Part shown: positions 50,340 to 58,686 of the stretch, one piece after another
Layout: every line of letters starts with the position of its first letter
Position numbering within the stretch: the first letter of the stretch is position 1
Origin: Nocardia pneumoniae NBRC 100136
GTDB taxonomy: Bacteria; Actinomycetota; Actinomycetes; Mycobacteriales; Mycobacteriaceae
Assembly: GCF_000308755.1 (NCBI RefSeq)
Contig: NZ_BAGF01000149.1
Coordinates: 1 to 64,000, forward strand
Length of the DNA: 64,000 bases
Reading direction: 5' to 3'
Notes under the pieces: generated by a model
Seen by the model: the letters and a program-made list of their open reading frames with translations, nothing else
The model's database searches: none
Told to the model about the DNA's origin: nothing
Program-made: the position numbers and the translations under genes

Positions 50340-52913
50340 TCAGCGCAATCGAGGTTCTCTCGTGCTGGAACGGTGCGGCCGACGTTGGGCCTCCCGGGCG
50401 ATCCGGGTTCGATGGCCGGCGGGTACCAGAGTGATGATGTGCTCACGCGAGCTGATCATCAGTTTGTGCAGAATCGCGGCCATCTGGGCGTCGACGGTTC
50501 TGAACGAGCTGCCGCGCCGGGCGGCGATCGCGCTGTTGGTCCAGCCCGCCGCCGCCAGTATCGCCACCTCCTGTTCGGCCTCGGACAGTTCCTCCCACGG
50601 GGAGGGCTGCTGCCGCCGGATCGGATGGTTGACCGGGAGCCGGTCCAGCGACAGCTTGCCCAGGGCGAGGCGGGCCACCTCGTCGAGCTCCGTACGCAGC
50701 ATCGCACCCTCGGCCTCGGCAGCCGTGAACACCTGGTCGCCGAGCACTTTCCGCGCCGTGTCGCGAGCCCGGTCGGTCTCGTCCGCGAAGGGGCCGAGAT
50801 GCTCTATGTTCACTCCCAGCCGACGCCGCATGGTGGCAGCACCGCCCAGCAGCCGCGCGATTTCGATTGCCTGGGCGGCCGGTTTTTCGGCTCGGCGGCC
50901 GGGTTCTGGCCGCGCGTCGGCGCACAGCCGGGCCAGTGCCCAGGCACAGATGTGCACGGCCCAGACCGCACCCCACTGATCGCGCATCGCGAGCTGTTTC
51001 GCCAGTGCGGTACGCGCGAGCAGCAATGCCTCGTTCGGATCGCCGTATTTGGTCTGCGCGATGGCCCAGGACAATCCCGCGAACGAGATCGACACGGGAG
51101 CACCCGACCGCAAGTCGTTGTCGAAATGACGCCGGGCGATTTCCAGCGCTTGTTCCCGGGAACCGCAGAAGCACGCGGTCAGCGCCTCGAACAACTCGCT
51201 CATGGAGGCACCGCCGCGATCGCCGCCCGCCGCGAACCTCTCCCGCGCCCGGGCCAGCACCGGTAACGCCCGCACATCGCGCCGTGCCAGCAACAGTTCG
51301 GCGCCGCGAGCGAGTTCCACGGATGGGGGCAGCCCGAGGTCGACGCTGGGGTCGGCGCGCAGTTGGGACCGGCCTTCGGGATCGGGACAGCAAACGGCGA
51401 CGCATTCGTCGAGCAGGCGCTCGGCGTCCTCATGCTGGCCCTGGCACAGGGTGATCCAGGCGGTTGCCGCCATTGCGGCGATCTGCAGCTCGACCGGCTG
51501 CAACTCGGGGCTGCGTGCGGCGGCCATCGTCTGCTCGACCCAGCGCCGTGGCTCACGCAGCGAACCCCGGAAAAACGACACGCGCACGGTGATGAGCCCG
51601 AGGGCGATCTCGAGGCCGAGCACCGCTTCCGCCGGGTCGTCGAGGCTGCTGTCGATCGCACACTGCAGGTTGTCCCATGCCGCGCTGGCCCAATCCAGCA
51701 CCTCCGTTTCAGCCGGGCTGTACCAGTCCTCGCTGGCCTGTCGCACCTTGTCCCGGTAGTAGCGCCGGTGTCGCCCGGCCAGCCGGTCCCACTCGCCCTC
51801 GGCGCGCTCACGCAGCCGCTGCTGGGCGAACACCCGTAAACTTTCCAGCAGCGAGTAGCGCACGGCAGTCCGCGTCCGGTGGACGGTCACCAAAGATCGA
51901 TCGGTGAGGCGCTCGAGCAAACCTTCGATTTCGTCGGCGGCGATACCAGGCTCCGGGGCGTCGGCACAGACCGCGATGATCGCCTCCAGCTCGGCGCCCA
52001 CCTCGGCAGCGGCCGCGTCGTCGTCCGGGTCGTCGGCGTCGTAGCCCGCGGCGAATACGGACAGGCGCTCCAACAGCAGCTGCTCCTTGTCTCCGCACAG
52101 GTCGTAGGACCAGGCGATGACATCGCGGATTCCGCGGTGCCGCTCGTCGGCCCCCACGCGGGAACCATGCGACCAGTGCAGCCGCCGGTCGCTGCTCTCC
52201 CCGCTCAGCTCTCGCAGGATGATCGGCAGCGGCTGGTGTAGCAGGCGCGCAGCGGCCAGCCTGATGTAGAGAGGGTGATTGTGCACATGCCGACAGATCG
52301 AACCGACCACGCCGATATCACCGTCGGTAATGGCATGACCGGTCAGCTGCGCCCGCGCGCGGAAGAGTGATAGAGCCTGGTCCTGTGTCAGCGGCGGGAC
52401 CGGTAGCAGTTGCTCGTCTATCCAGCCGATCGGCTCACGGCTGGTCGCCAGCACGGTCAGCTCAGGTACCGCAGCGAGCAGATCGGCGATTACCTCCCCG
52501 GCTCCATCCAGAACGTGCTCACAGTTGTCCATTACCAAGATCGACTGCAACTTGCGACCCACCGCTTCGGAGGGCGTCAGCGTGTCGACCACGGCATCCC
52601 ATGCTGAGCGGCCGGAAAAGTCCGCTTCCACCACCGACTGCGCCAGCTCGTTCTCGACCGCTGTGGCGTTGGCGCCTTTGGCTAAACGCGCCAACCGCAC
52701 CCAGTGCACTGGGACCCGCCTGGCTCGGCGATAACGGTGCACGGCTTCGGTGGCTAGCCGGGTCTTGCCGATGCCGCCGGAGCCGGTCAGCGTGATCAGC
52801 CGGGTGGAACCGAGCAGCAGTGTTGCGATCTTCTCCAGCTCTCGTTCTCGACCGATGAAACCATCGGCAGCCGCTGGCAGACCGCCAGACCTCGGCGGAC
52901 GTTGTAACGACAC
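50340..52913 (-). CDS. Large ATP-binding LuxR-family regulator
   Basis: The product is 857 residues. Residues about 15-300 form an NB-ARC/STAND ATPase with Walker A ITLTGSGGIGKTRLATEA, Walker B ILVMDNCEHVLDGAG and TSREPIGW. The middle has a winged helix (YSLLESLRVFAQQRL) and about 350 residues of TPR-like helices. The C-terminus carries a LuxR helix-turn-helix (ELSEAEQEVAILAAAGWTNSAIAARRGSSFRTVDAQMAAILHK). These regulators respond to a ligand by ATP-driven oligomerisation. It is divergent from the broken hisC-like gene, so it may have controlled that locus. A nested inverted repeat lies 34 bases upstream of the start. Confidence 0.92.
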   Translation of the reverse strand: MSLQRPPRSGGLPAAADGFIGRERELEKIATLLLGSTRLITLTGSGGIGKTRLATEAVHRYRRARRVPVHWVRLARLAKGANATAVENELAQSVVEADFSGRSAWDAVVDTLTPSEAVGRKLQSILVMDNCEHVLDGAGEVIADLLAAVPELTVLATSREPIGWIDEQLLPVPPLTQDQALSLFRARAQLTGHAITDGDIGVVGSICRHVHNHPLYIRLAAARLLHQPLPIILRELSGESSDRRLHWSHGSRVGADERHRGIRDVIAWSYDLCGDKEQLLLERLSVFAAGYDADDPDDDAAAAEVGAELEAIIAVCADAPEPGIAADEIEGLLERLTDRSLVTVHRTRTAVRYSLLESLRVFAQQRLRERAEGEWDRLAGRHRRYYRDKVRQASEDWYSPAETEVLDWASAAWDNLQCAIDSSLDDPAEAVLGLEIALGLITVRVSFFRGSLREPRRWVEQTMAAARSPELQPVELQIAAMAATAWITLCQGQHEDAERLLDECVAVCCPDPEGRSQLRADPSVDLGLPPSVELARGAELLLARRDVRALPVLARARERFAAGGDRGGASMSELFEALTACFCGSREQALEIARRHFDNDLRSGAPVSISFAGLSWAIAQTKYGDPNEALLLARTALAKQLAMRDQWGAVWAVHICAWALARLCADARPEPGRRAEKPAAQAIEIARLLGGAATMRRRLGVNIEHLGPFADETDRARDTARKVLGDQVFTAAEAEGAMLRTELDEVARLALGKLSLDRLPVNHPIRRQQPSPWEELSEAEQEVAILAAAGWTNSAIAARRGSSFRTVDAQMAAILHKLMISSREHIITLVPAGHRTRIAREAQRRPHRSSTREPRLR

Positions 52914-52946
52914 ACCATCAGCCTAGTTATCCGGGTGCGCTGCGGC

Positions 52947-53010
52947 GGTAGGAATCCCAAAGTCGCGGCGTTCGGGAACGCCGCATGGCTACCGATGTGG
53001 GACTCCTACC
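52947..53010. repeat. Nested inverted repeat upstream of the LuxR gene
   Basis: Outer arms GGTAGGAATCCCA (52947-52959) and TGGGACTCCTACC (52998-53010) are reverse complements with one mismatch. Inside lies a perfect hairpin GCGGCGTT-CGGG-AACGCCGC (52965-52984). It sits between the divergent LuxR gene and the small frames before hisC, so it could be an operator, a structured leader or a miniature inverted-repeat element. Confidence 0.7.
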
Positions 53011-53028
53011 TATGCGGCTCGAATATTC

Positions 53029-53337
53029 GTGCAGCGTCAAGGCGAGTTCATCAACGAAAGGATGCACCGTGGTCACCCGACACGAGGGCCTGAGCCTACG
53101 CATGGTCGGCCGCGACCAGCACCATCTCGCCCATCACACGAAGGAGATGGAAATGATCAGGAAGCACATTATATCGGTATCGCCACCAGGGAAGTGGAGC
53201 GCTCGTCGGGTTTCTGCGGCGCGACGAATAGGTTAGTGCCCAGCGAACTCGGCAAGGCGATTCTTCTACCATTCGCTGTGAATTTCTATGACAGTGGCAA
53301 CGCTCGTTTCGTGCGGTGCCGCCACCAGATGGGTTAA
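53029..53337 (+). pseudogene. Possible small broken gene before hisC
   Basis: Two overlapping frames look protein-like in different parts: one with LRMVGRDQHHLAHHTKEMEM up to about 53160, and another with YIGIATREVERSSGFC and SELGKAILLPFAVNFYDSG from there to 53337. A frameshift near 53155 would join them. No family is recognised. AT content is like that of the broken hisC-like gene after it. Confidence 0.3.
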
Positions 53338-53353
53338 CACTGATGAGGAAGAT

Positions 53354-54499
53354 ATGATTTCGTACGAGGAAAAGAATGCCCGCCTGCCGGGAGCGAAAGT
53401 AATTCTGGCGGATTTGCCGGTGCGGAAGCGTTTACTGAAGCAGCGACCGTACACACCACCGCAGCCGTTGACGCCGGTGCGATTGAACACGAACGAAAGC
53501 CCTTTTCCTCCCTCTCGGGAACTGGCCGATGACATCATCGATTCGGTCCGGGCGGAGTTGAGCTCCTTGAATCGCTATCCAGACAGCGAGGCGGCTTCAT
53601 TACGTGCCGCGCTCGCAGGCTATGTGACTCGGCACAGCGAAGTCGTCGTTGGAGCGGAAAATGTCTGGGTCGCAAATGGGTCACTCGAAATACTACAGAA
53701 ATCATGCAACTATTCGGTGACTCTGACGGGCGTGTTCTGAGCTTTGTCCCAGATTACTCGATGTACAGCTTCATTGCTTCCGTGGCCGATCTCGAGTGGG
53801 TCGAGGGAATACGTAGGCCGAACCTTTTGCTCGATGTGGATTATGCCATCGGATGCATCCGCGCACACCGCCCGGACATCGTCCTCGTCAGTGATCCACA
53901 CAATCCCAGCGGACGCGCAACATCTATTGCAGATCTGGAGTCCATACTACGGGAAGCGCCGGGAATGGTAGTCGTCGACGAGGCATACGCCGAGTTTTCT
54001 TCCGCTGGAAGCACTGTTGAACTCCTCGATATTTTTTCCGGAAAAATTACTCGTGACGAGAACCATGAGCAAGGCATTTCCTTTCGCGGGCGGGAGGGTC
54101 GGTTATATGGTGGCCGCTCCAGCGGTTATCGAAGCGATGAAACTTGTCCGCATGCCGTACCATCTATCGAGATTGAACCAAGCGGCAGCGTTGGCCACGC
54201 TCCGACACTCGGAGGAGATATCAGAGCGAGTAGCCGAGGTGGTGAGCGAGCGGGTGAGGGTTACGGCGGCGTTGCGCGAGATGGGATTCAGTGTAGTCGA
54301 CAGTGAAGCCAACTTTCTTCTCTACGGTCGTTTCGAGGACAGCTACAGTTCGTGGCACGACTATCTCGCTCGTGGCGTTCTCGTTCGTGAGCCGGGAATA
54401 CCTCATCACCTCCGTATGACAATCGGAAGTGCCGAGGAAAACGACGCATTTCTGAAAGCCACCCAACAAATCTCGACCAGATGCGGCGCGTGCGGGTGA
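53354..54499 (+). pseudogene. hisC-like PLP aminotransferase, two frameshifts
   Basis: The gene starts at ATG 53354 after GAGGAAG and would give about 380 residues if repaired. Frame one covers NTNESPFPPS to VANGSLEILQ; frame two from about 53704 covers MQLFGDSDGRVLSFVPDYS, SDPHNPSGRA and VVDEAYAEFSSAG; frame three from about 54035 covers the PLP lysine region TMSKAFPFAGGRVGYM to the stop. A one-base loss near CAGAAATCATG (53697-53707) and a one-base gain in the T6 run at about 54032-54037 explain the shifts. Everything else is intact, which suggests recent damage or sequence errors. GC is far lower than in neighbouring genes, pointing to transfer. Confidence 0.8.
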
Positions 54500-54510
54500 A
54501 GACCGCTCGT

Positions 54511-54543
54511 CGTCAGCAGGGCGGTGCCACCGCCCTGCTGACG
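54511..54543. terminator. 33-bp almost perfect palindrome, terminator
   Basis: CGTCAGCAGGGCGGTG, a single C, and CACCGCCCTGCTGACG form a 16-bp perfect dyad. It begins 12 bases after the stop of the hisC-like gene and should form a very stable hairpin. It may serve as a terminator for that transcript. Confidence 0.75.
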
Positions 54544-54818
54544 CGGTTCGAACCTCGGCAGCACCGGCTCGACCTTGTCGATCACCCGCCCATTCGCGTC
54601 CACACGCGCGCACTGCACGCCCCGCGGGGCGCCGCTCGGCGGCGGAGCGGAACAAGGCGGTGAACCCGACCCCGGCGCGCTCGCCGAGCAGGAGCGCCGG
54701 CGCGTGGCACGCCCGGCAGCGTCGGCACGACCAGACCGGGCCTCATCGCACCCACCTCCGGCACCATCGGACAGCTGGCACGCGCATGTGCGTGCACTGA
54801 CGTGGTAACAACACATTT
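54544..54818. other. Intergenic region with possible decayed reverse-strand frames
   Basis: No complete gene. On the reverse strand, fragments such as GVQCARVDANGRVIDKVEPVLPR and LLGERAGVGFTALFRSA look protein-like but lie in different frames, as in a decayed gene. No family can be named. Confidence 0.35.
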
Positions 54819-54860
54819 CGAAGGGCGAATTCGTTCCAGTAAAGTGACCTGATGCCCGAT
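54819..54860 (+). repeat. Direct repeat copy 2 (right border of accessory block)
   Basis: This is the second copy of the 42-base repeat at 49139-49180. Its left half would still read RRANSFQ-stop, close to the RRADPSQ-stop of the FAD oxidoreductase end. Its right half contains TAAAGT (54840-54845) six bases before the MarR ATG, a good -10 box for a leaderless transcript. Confidence 0.7.
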
Positions 54861-55379
54861 GCAGCGCATCCTTCTTCAGCGGTGCGTGTCGACCCGGCCG
54901 GGGCGCCCGCCACCGCACGAGACGTGGACCACGACCTGCTCGCGCTCGCCAACCAGTTGTGCTTCGCCCTCTACTCGACATCGCGCGCGATGACCGCCGC
55001 CTATCGGCCTTTCCTGGAGGCGATGGAGGTCACCTATCCGCAGTACATCGCCCTGCTCGCGCTGTGGGAGAGACCGGGCATGACCATGAAGGAACTCGGC
55101 GAACAGCTGCGGTTGGACTACGGGACCGTCTCGCCGCTGATCCAGCGCCTGCAGGCGCGCGGTCTGGTCGAGAGCGTGCGCTGCTCGCATGACCGCCGAT
55201 CGGTCGAGTTGCGCTCGACCGAGGCCGGGCACGCGCTGCGGCGGCGGGCCAGGGAGATGGTCCAATCGGTGTTGGCCGCCGTCGGGTATCCGCTCGAGTC
55301 CGTCGTCGCGCTGCGTGATCAGGTCAACGCGCTCGGCGAGCGTTTGGACGCGGTGGCGTGCGAACATCACGGGCGCTGA
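54852..55379 (+). CDS. OhrR-type MarR-family regulator
   Basis: The product is 175 residues from the ATG at 54852. The segment LANQLCFALYSTSRAMTAAYRP, with Cys37, and VTYPQYIALLALWE match OhrR, in which this cysteine is oxidised by organic peroxides and releases DNA. The winged helix is MTMKELGEQLRLDYGTVSPLIQRLQARGLVE. No ohr peroxidase gene is beside it, which is unusual. TAAAGT just upstream suggests a leaderless transcript, as no ribosome site is seen. Confidence 0.88.
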   Translation: MPDAAHPSSAVRVDPAGAPATARDVDHDLLALANQLCFALYSTSRAMTAAYRPFLEAMEVTYPQYIALLALWERPGMTMKELGEQLRLDYGTVSPLIQRLQARGLVESVRCSHDRRSVELRSTEAGHALRRRAREMVQSVLAAVGYPLESVVALRDQVNALGERLDAVACEHHGR

Positions 55380-55385
55380 GGCGGG

Positions 55386-55880
55386 TTACGCGTCGAGCAC
55401 CTGCGCTCGGCGTCGTACCACCGGCGGCTCGGTGGACCAGGGGAAGTTGATCCAGCGGTCGGTGCGGCGCCAGACGTACTCGCTGTCGACCTCCGACCAC
55501 GGCTTCTGGTAGATCACCGCGCAGCGCACCTCGGCGACCTGGCCGGAGCAGAAGTCGCGGACCAGCTTCAGGGTGGCCCCGGTGTCGGCGACGTCGTCGG
55601 CGACCAGCACGGTGGCACCGGCCAGATCCACGGCCTGCGGGACCGGCGGCAGCATCACCGGCATGTCCAGGCGCTGGTCGACGCCGGTGTAGAACTCCAC
55701 GTTCGTCACGTGCAGGTTCTTCACGTCCAGCGCGTAGCCGAGCGCGCCCGCGACGAACAACCCGCCGCGGGCGATCGAGAGGATCAGGTCGGGCTCGAAG
55801 CCGTCCTCCGCGATGGTCACGGCGAGTTCCCGGCTCGCCGCGCCGAACATCTCCCAGGTCAGCACTTCCCGATCCGCCAC
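55386..55880 (-). CDS. Phosphoribosyltransferase (xanthine/hypoxanthine type)
   Basis: The product is 164 residues. The PRPP-binding loop is clear: VLVADDVADTGATL at 91-104, and the N-terminal SIARGGLFVAGALGYAL. The WSTEP end and W in WINFPW are typical of the Gpt-like group, which make XMP or GMP from bases. It converges with the MarR gene, ending 7 bases away. Confidence 0.9.
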   Translation of the reverse strand: MADREVLTWEMFGAASRELAVTIAEDGFEPDLILSIARGGLFVAGALGYALDVKNLHVTNVEFYTGVDQRLDMPVMLPPVPQAVDLAGATVLVADDVADTGATLKLVRDFCSGQVAEVRCAVIYQKPWSEVDSEYVWRRTDRWINFPWSTEPPVVRRRAQVLDA

Positions 55881-56085
55881 CGGCTCTCCTTTCCTGGACG
55901 CGTCGCAGTGAGCATAGAGCGGACGACGCCCGCGGGTCTGCCGCCGAACGCGCGGGTCAGCTGCAAGGACACGCGCTCGACGGCACCGGCCTCGCCATTC
56001 AGGCCCGTGCCGCGACTGCCGATCACGCCGCTGCGAGCCGACAAATCCCTCGCCCTCGGCCGGTCTCCGGTGACACGATCAGCCT

Positions 56086-56568
56086 GTGCCCGACAACGTC
56101 ACGCTCCAACCCCTCGACGAACAGCTGCTCACCGAGCTGCTGCACGCCGCGGTGACGGACGCCGCTCCGGGCGAGGTGATGCCGGTGGACGGACCGGGCA
56201 CGGGCTGGAACGCGCAGCGGGAAGCGGCGTTCCGAGAGTTCCATCGCGGTAGGGCACTGGCAGATCCGCCGATCGAATCGACCTATTGCATTGTCGCGGA
56301 CGATGCGGTGGTCGGGGCCGCCCGATTGTGCCCCATCGAAACGGGCGTCGCAGAAGCTGGGGTGTGGATCGGCCGTTCCCATCGCGGCAGCGGCATCGGG
56401 ACCGCGGTGTTCGCGCGGTTGATCGAGCGGGCGACCGACGAGGGCTACACCTCCCTGTTCGTGAGCACAACGGCGGACAACACCGCGGTGCTGCGCATGC
56501 TGAGCGCCCGCGGCATCGAATACGCGGTGGACGGCGACGAGGTCACCGCCCGAGTGTGCTGGAGCTGA
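56086..56568 (+). CDS. GNAT-family N-acetyltransferase
   Basis: The product is 160 residues from GTG. The acetyl-CoA loop is GVWIGRSHRGSGIGTAVFARL, after YCIVADDAVVGAARL. It is an aminoglycoside-type or general small-molecule acetyltransferase fold; substrate unknown. No ribosome site is seen. CACGAT six bases before the GTG fits a weak -10 box. Confidence 0.85.
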   Translation: MPDNVTLQPLDEQLLTELLHAAVTDAAPGEVMPVDGPGTGWNAQREAAFREFHRGRALADPPIESTYCIVADDAVVGAARLCPIETGVAEAGVWIGRSHRGSGIGTAVFARLIERATDEGYTSLFVSTTADNTAVLRMLSARGIEYAVDGDEVTARVCWS

Positions 56569-56673
56569 TTCCGCGGCGCTGCGATCGCAGCGCCCCGGTG
56601 CCGCGAATGGCGCTCGTAAGGCGTGCACGGCGTGGCCTACCGGTGCGTGGCCGAGTCGCGGCAAAATAGCACC

Positions 56674-57258
56674 GTGCGCATCTTCCTGGCCGGTGCGACC
56701 GGCGTGATCGGCGTCCGCTTGCTTCCGCTGCTCATCGAGGCGGGGCACGAGGTCGCGGGGATGACCCGGTCGGCGGCCAAGGCCGACCAGGTGCGGGCCG
56801 CGGGTGCCGAGCCGGTGGTATGCGACGTCTATGACGCCGAGGCGCTGACTGCGGCTGTGGTCGGGTTCGGGTCGGAGATGGTGATGCACCAACTCACCGA
56901 TCTGCCGGACGACGCGGCGCTGCTCGCGGAACGGGCCGAGGCGAATGTGCGCATTCGCACCGAAGGCACGCGCAACTTGATCGCGGCCGCGCGGGCCGCC
57001 GGAGCGAAACGGTTTCTCGCGCAGAGCATCGCCTGGGAGCCGCCCGCGGGGCGGGGCGCGGGGATTCGCGAGCACGAGGCCGCGGTGCTGGAAATCGACG
57101 GCGTGGTGGTGAAGTACGGCCAGTTCTACGGTCCGGGCACCTATTACGAGGCCGAGCTGCCCCCGCACCCGCGCGTGCACGTCGACGACGCCGCGGAGCG
57201 GACGATCCCGCTGCTGGACGCTTCCAGCGGCGTCGTGATCGTCGCCGACGCGTCGTGA
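56674..57258 (+). CDS. NAD-dependent epimerase/dehydratase-like protein
   Basis: The product is 194 residues from the GTG at 56674. The Rossmann start VRIFLAGATGVIGVRLLPLLIEAGHEV is typical of extended SDRs; AEANVRIRTEGTRNLIAAARAAGAKRFLAQSI and the YGQFYGPGTYYE piece follow. At 194 residues it is shorter than usual (about 250-300), lacking much of the C-terminal substrate domain but still ending in an ordered way (HVDDAAERTIPLLDAS), so it is a short family member, not a broken gene. Confidence 0.8.
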   Translation: MRIFLAGATGVIGVRLLPLLIEAGHEVAGMTRSAAKADQVRAAGAEPVVCDVYDAEALTAAVVGFGSEMVMHQLTDLPDDAALLAERAEANVRIRTEGTRNLIAAARAAGAKRFLAQSIAWEPPAGRGAGIREHEAAVLEIDGVVVKYGQFYGPGTYYEAELPPHPRVHVDDAAERTIPLLDASSGVVIVADAS

Positions 57259-57396
57259 GCGCCTTTGGCGAGCAAAGTGTGGACGCGCGCCCAACCGAGC
57301 TGTGCGCGGGTCGCGAGTGAGCATCGGTGTATAGACCGAGCACAGAAGCGCGTGGTCGCGCGATGAAGTTGTACGCCAGCAAGGTGTAGTCGTGCG

Positions 57397-58560
57397 CTAA
57401 GTCGCGCAGGGGCCGGTGTCGACAGGCCGGTCGGAGAGCCAACCGTGATCGAGCCGATCGAGAACTTCCGGCAGACTCGTCGCGAACCCGACACTGTCGT
57501 TGTTCTCGTCCACACCGAAGACGATGCCGAGCACCCGGCCGTCGAGGTCGACGAGCGGCCCCCCGGAATTGCCGTGCTGGATCGAGCCGTCCAGGGTGTA
57601 GATCTCGCGCTCACCGAGACCGGTGCGGTAGATGTCGCGCACCTGGCGTGCGGCGCGGCTGCGCACCCGGGTCGCCACCGCGGTGTACGACCCGCCTCTC
57701 GGGTAGCCGAGCGCGACCGCGTCGGCGCCCGGCCCGGCGGCTCGGGGCGCGACGGTGAGGGTGGGCGCCGAGAGGCCGGGGACGGCGAGCACCGCGATGT
57801 CCATGGTCGGATCGAACTGCACGACGCTCGCGGTGAGCGGCCCGTCCGCGGCGTCGACGGAGACCCTGGTGGACCCCGCGACGACGTGGGCGTTGGTCAG
57901 CACCCGCTCCGGCGCGATCACGAATCCGGAACCGGATTGGCGAACTCCGCAGGTCGGCGCGAGATCCTGGATGCGGAGCACGCTGGGCCGCAACTCGGCG
58001 GGCATGGGTCCGTCGGCGATGCCCGGGTCGGGCGGCGCCAGCGGGCGGGCCAGCCCTGCGTCCGCGATCGGCGCGGTGAGCACCTCGGACAGCCCGGACA
58101 ACCAGAAGGGCGCGATATCGTCGACGGTCCGCACGGTGGTCGAATCACGGACCAGGGCCGCCGATTCCACCGGCGCGGCGAACAACCACACCACCAGCGG
58201 GACCGCCAGCGCGTGGACCAAGCATCCGCAGACGGCGTCCGCACGCCGAGCGGCGCGTGTGGACACCGCCGTGCGCGCGGTACACCCCGCCCGGTGCCCG
58301 GCGATCGCGCCGAACGCGACCAATCCGGTGATCACCATCAGCACGAGCAGCAGTCGCACGGCGCCGGGCGCGAGACTCGCCAGCGCGGTAGCCGACAGCG
58401 TCGCACCGAGAATCGCACCGGCCAACGCGCCCGCCAAGCCGAGCAGCGCCACGATCGCGCCGCGGCGCCAGCCGAGCGCCGCGGCGCCGACGAGTGCGAC
58501 GAGAACGGCGAGATCCAGCCAGTTCGGCAAGGTCAACGCCACACTCCCGTCGCTGATCAT
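57397..58560 (-). CDS. marP: MarP-type membrane serine protease (acid resistance)
   Basis: The product is 387 residues. Four membrane helices cover 15-130 (CvpA-like). The protease domain has His225 in NAHVVAG, Asp254 in DPTMDIAVLAV and Ser332 in GNSGGPLV. Cys204 and Cys385 correspond to the disulfide that stabilises MarP of Mycobacterium tuberculosis. MarP acts in the periplasm and protects against acid, in part by processing the peptidoglycan hydrolase RipA. It stands alone and leftward; the start is in the context of CGGCGTCCTCG ATG. Confidence 0.92.
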   Translation of the reverse strand: MISDGSVALTLPNWLDLAVLVALVGAAALGWRRGAIVALLGLAGALAGAILGATLSATALASLAPGAVRLLLVLMVITGLVAFGAIAGHRAGCTARTAVSTRAARRADAVCGCLVHALAVPLVVWLFAAPVESAALVRDSTTVRTVDDIAPFWLSGLSEVLTAPIADAGLARPLAPPDPGIADGPMPAELRPSVLRIQDLAPTCGVRQSGSGFVIAPERVLTNAHVVAGSTRVSVDAADGPLTASVVQFDPTMDIAVLAVPGLSAPTLTVAPRAAGPGADAVALGYPRGGSYTAVATRVRSRAARQVRDIYRTGLGEREIYTLDGSIQHGNSGGPLVDLDGRVLGIVFGVDENNDSVGFATSLPEVLDRLDHGWLSDRPVDTGPCAT

Positions 58561-58686
58561 CGAGGACGCCGGCGGTTCGGTCGCCGTCGGCCGGCGTCGC
58601 CGCCCCGGTTATGACTCAGCTAGCGGATCGGCAACGGTCGAGCCGCTAATCTAATCAGCGATTCGAGCTGCGGCAACCAGCTTCCC

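Noticed and set aside
54541..54570. GGTTCGAACC resembling a tRNA T-loop
   Set aside because: The flanking bases do not form a T-stem, and no acceptor, D or anticodon arm fits upstream; it is only a palindromic decamer.
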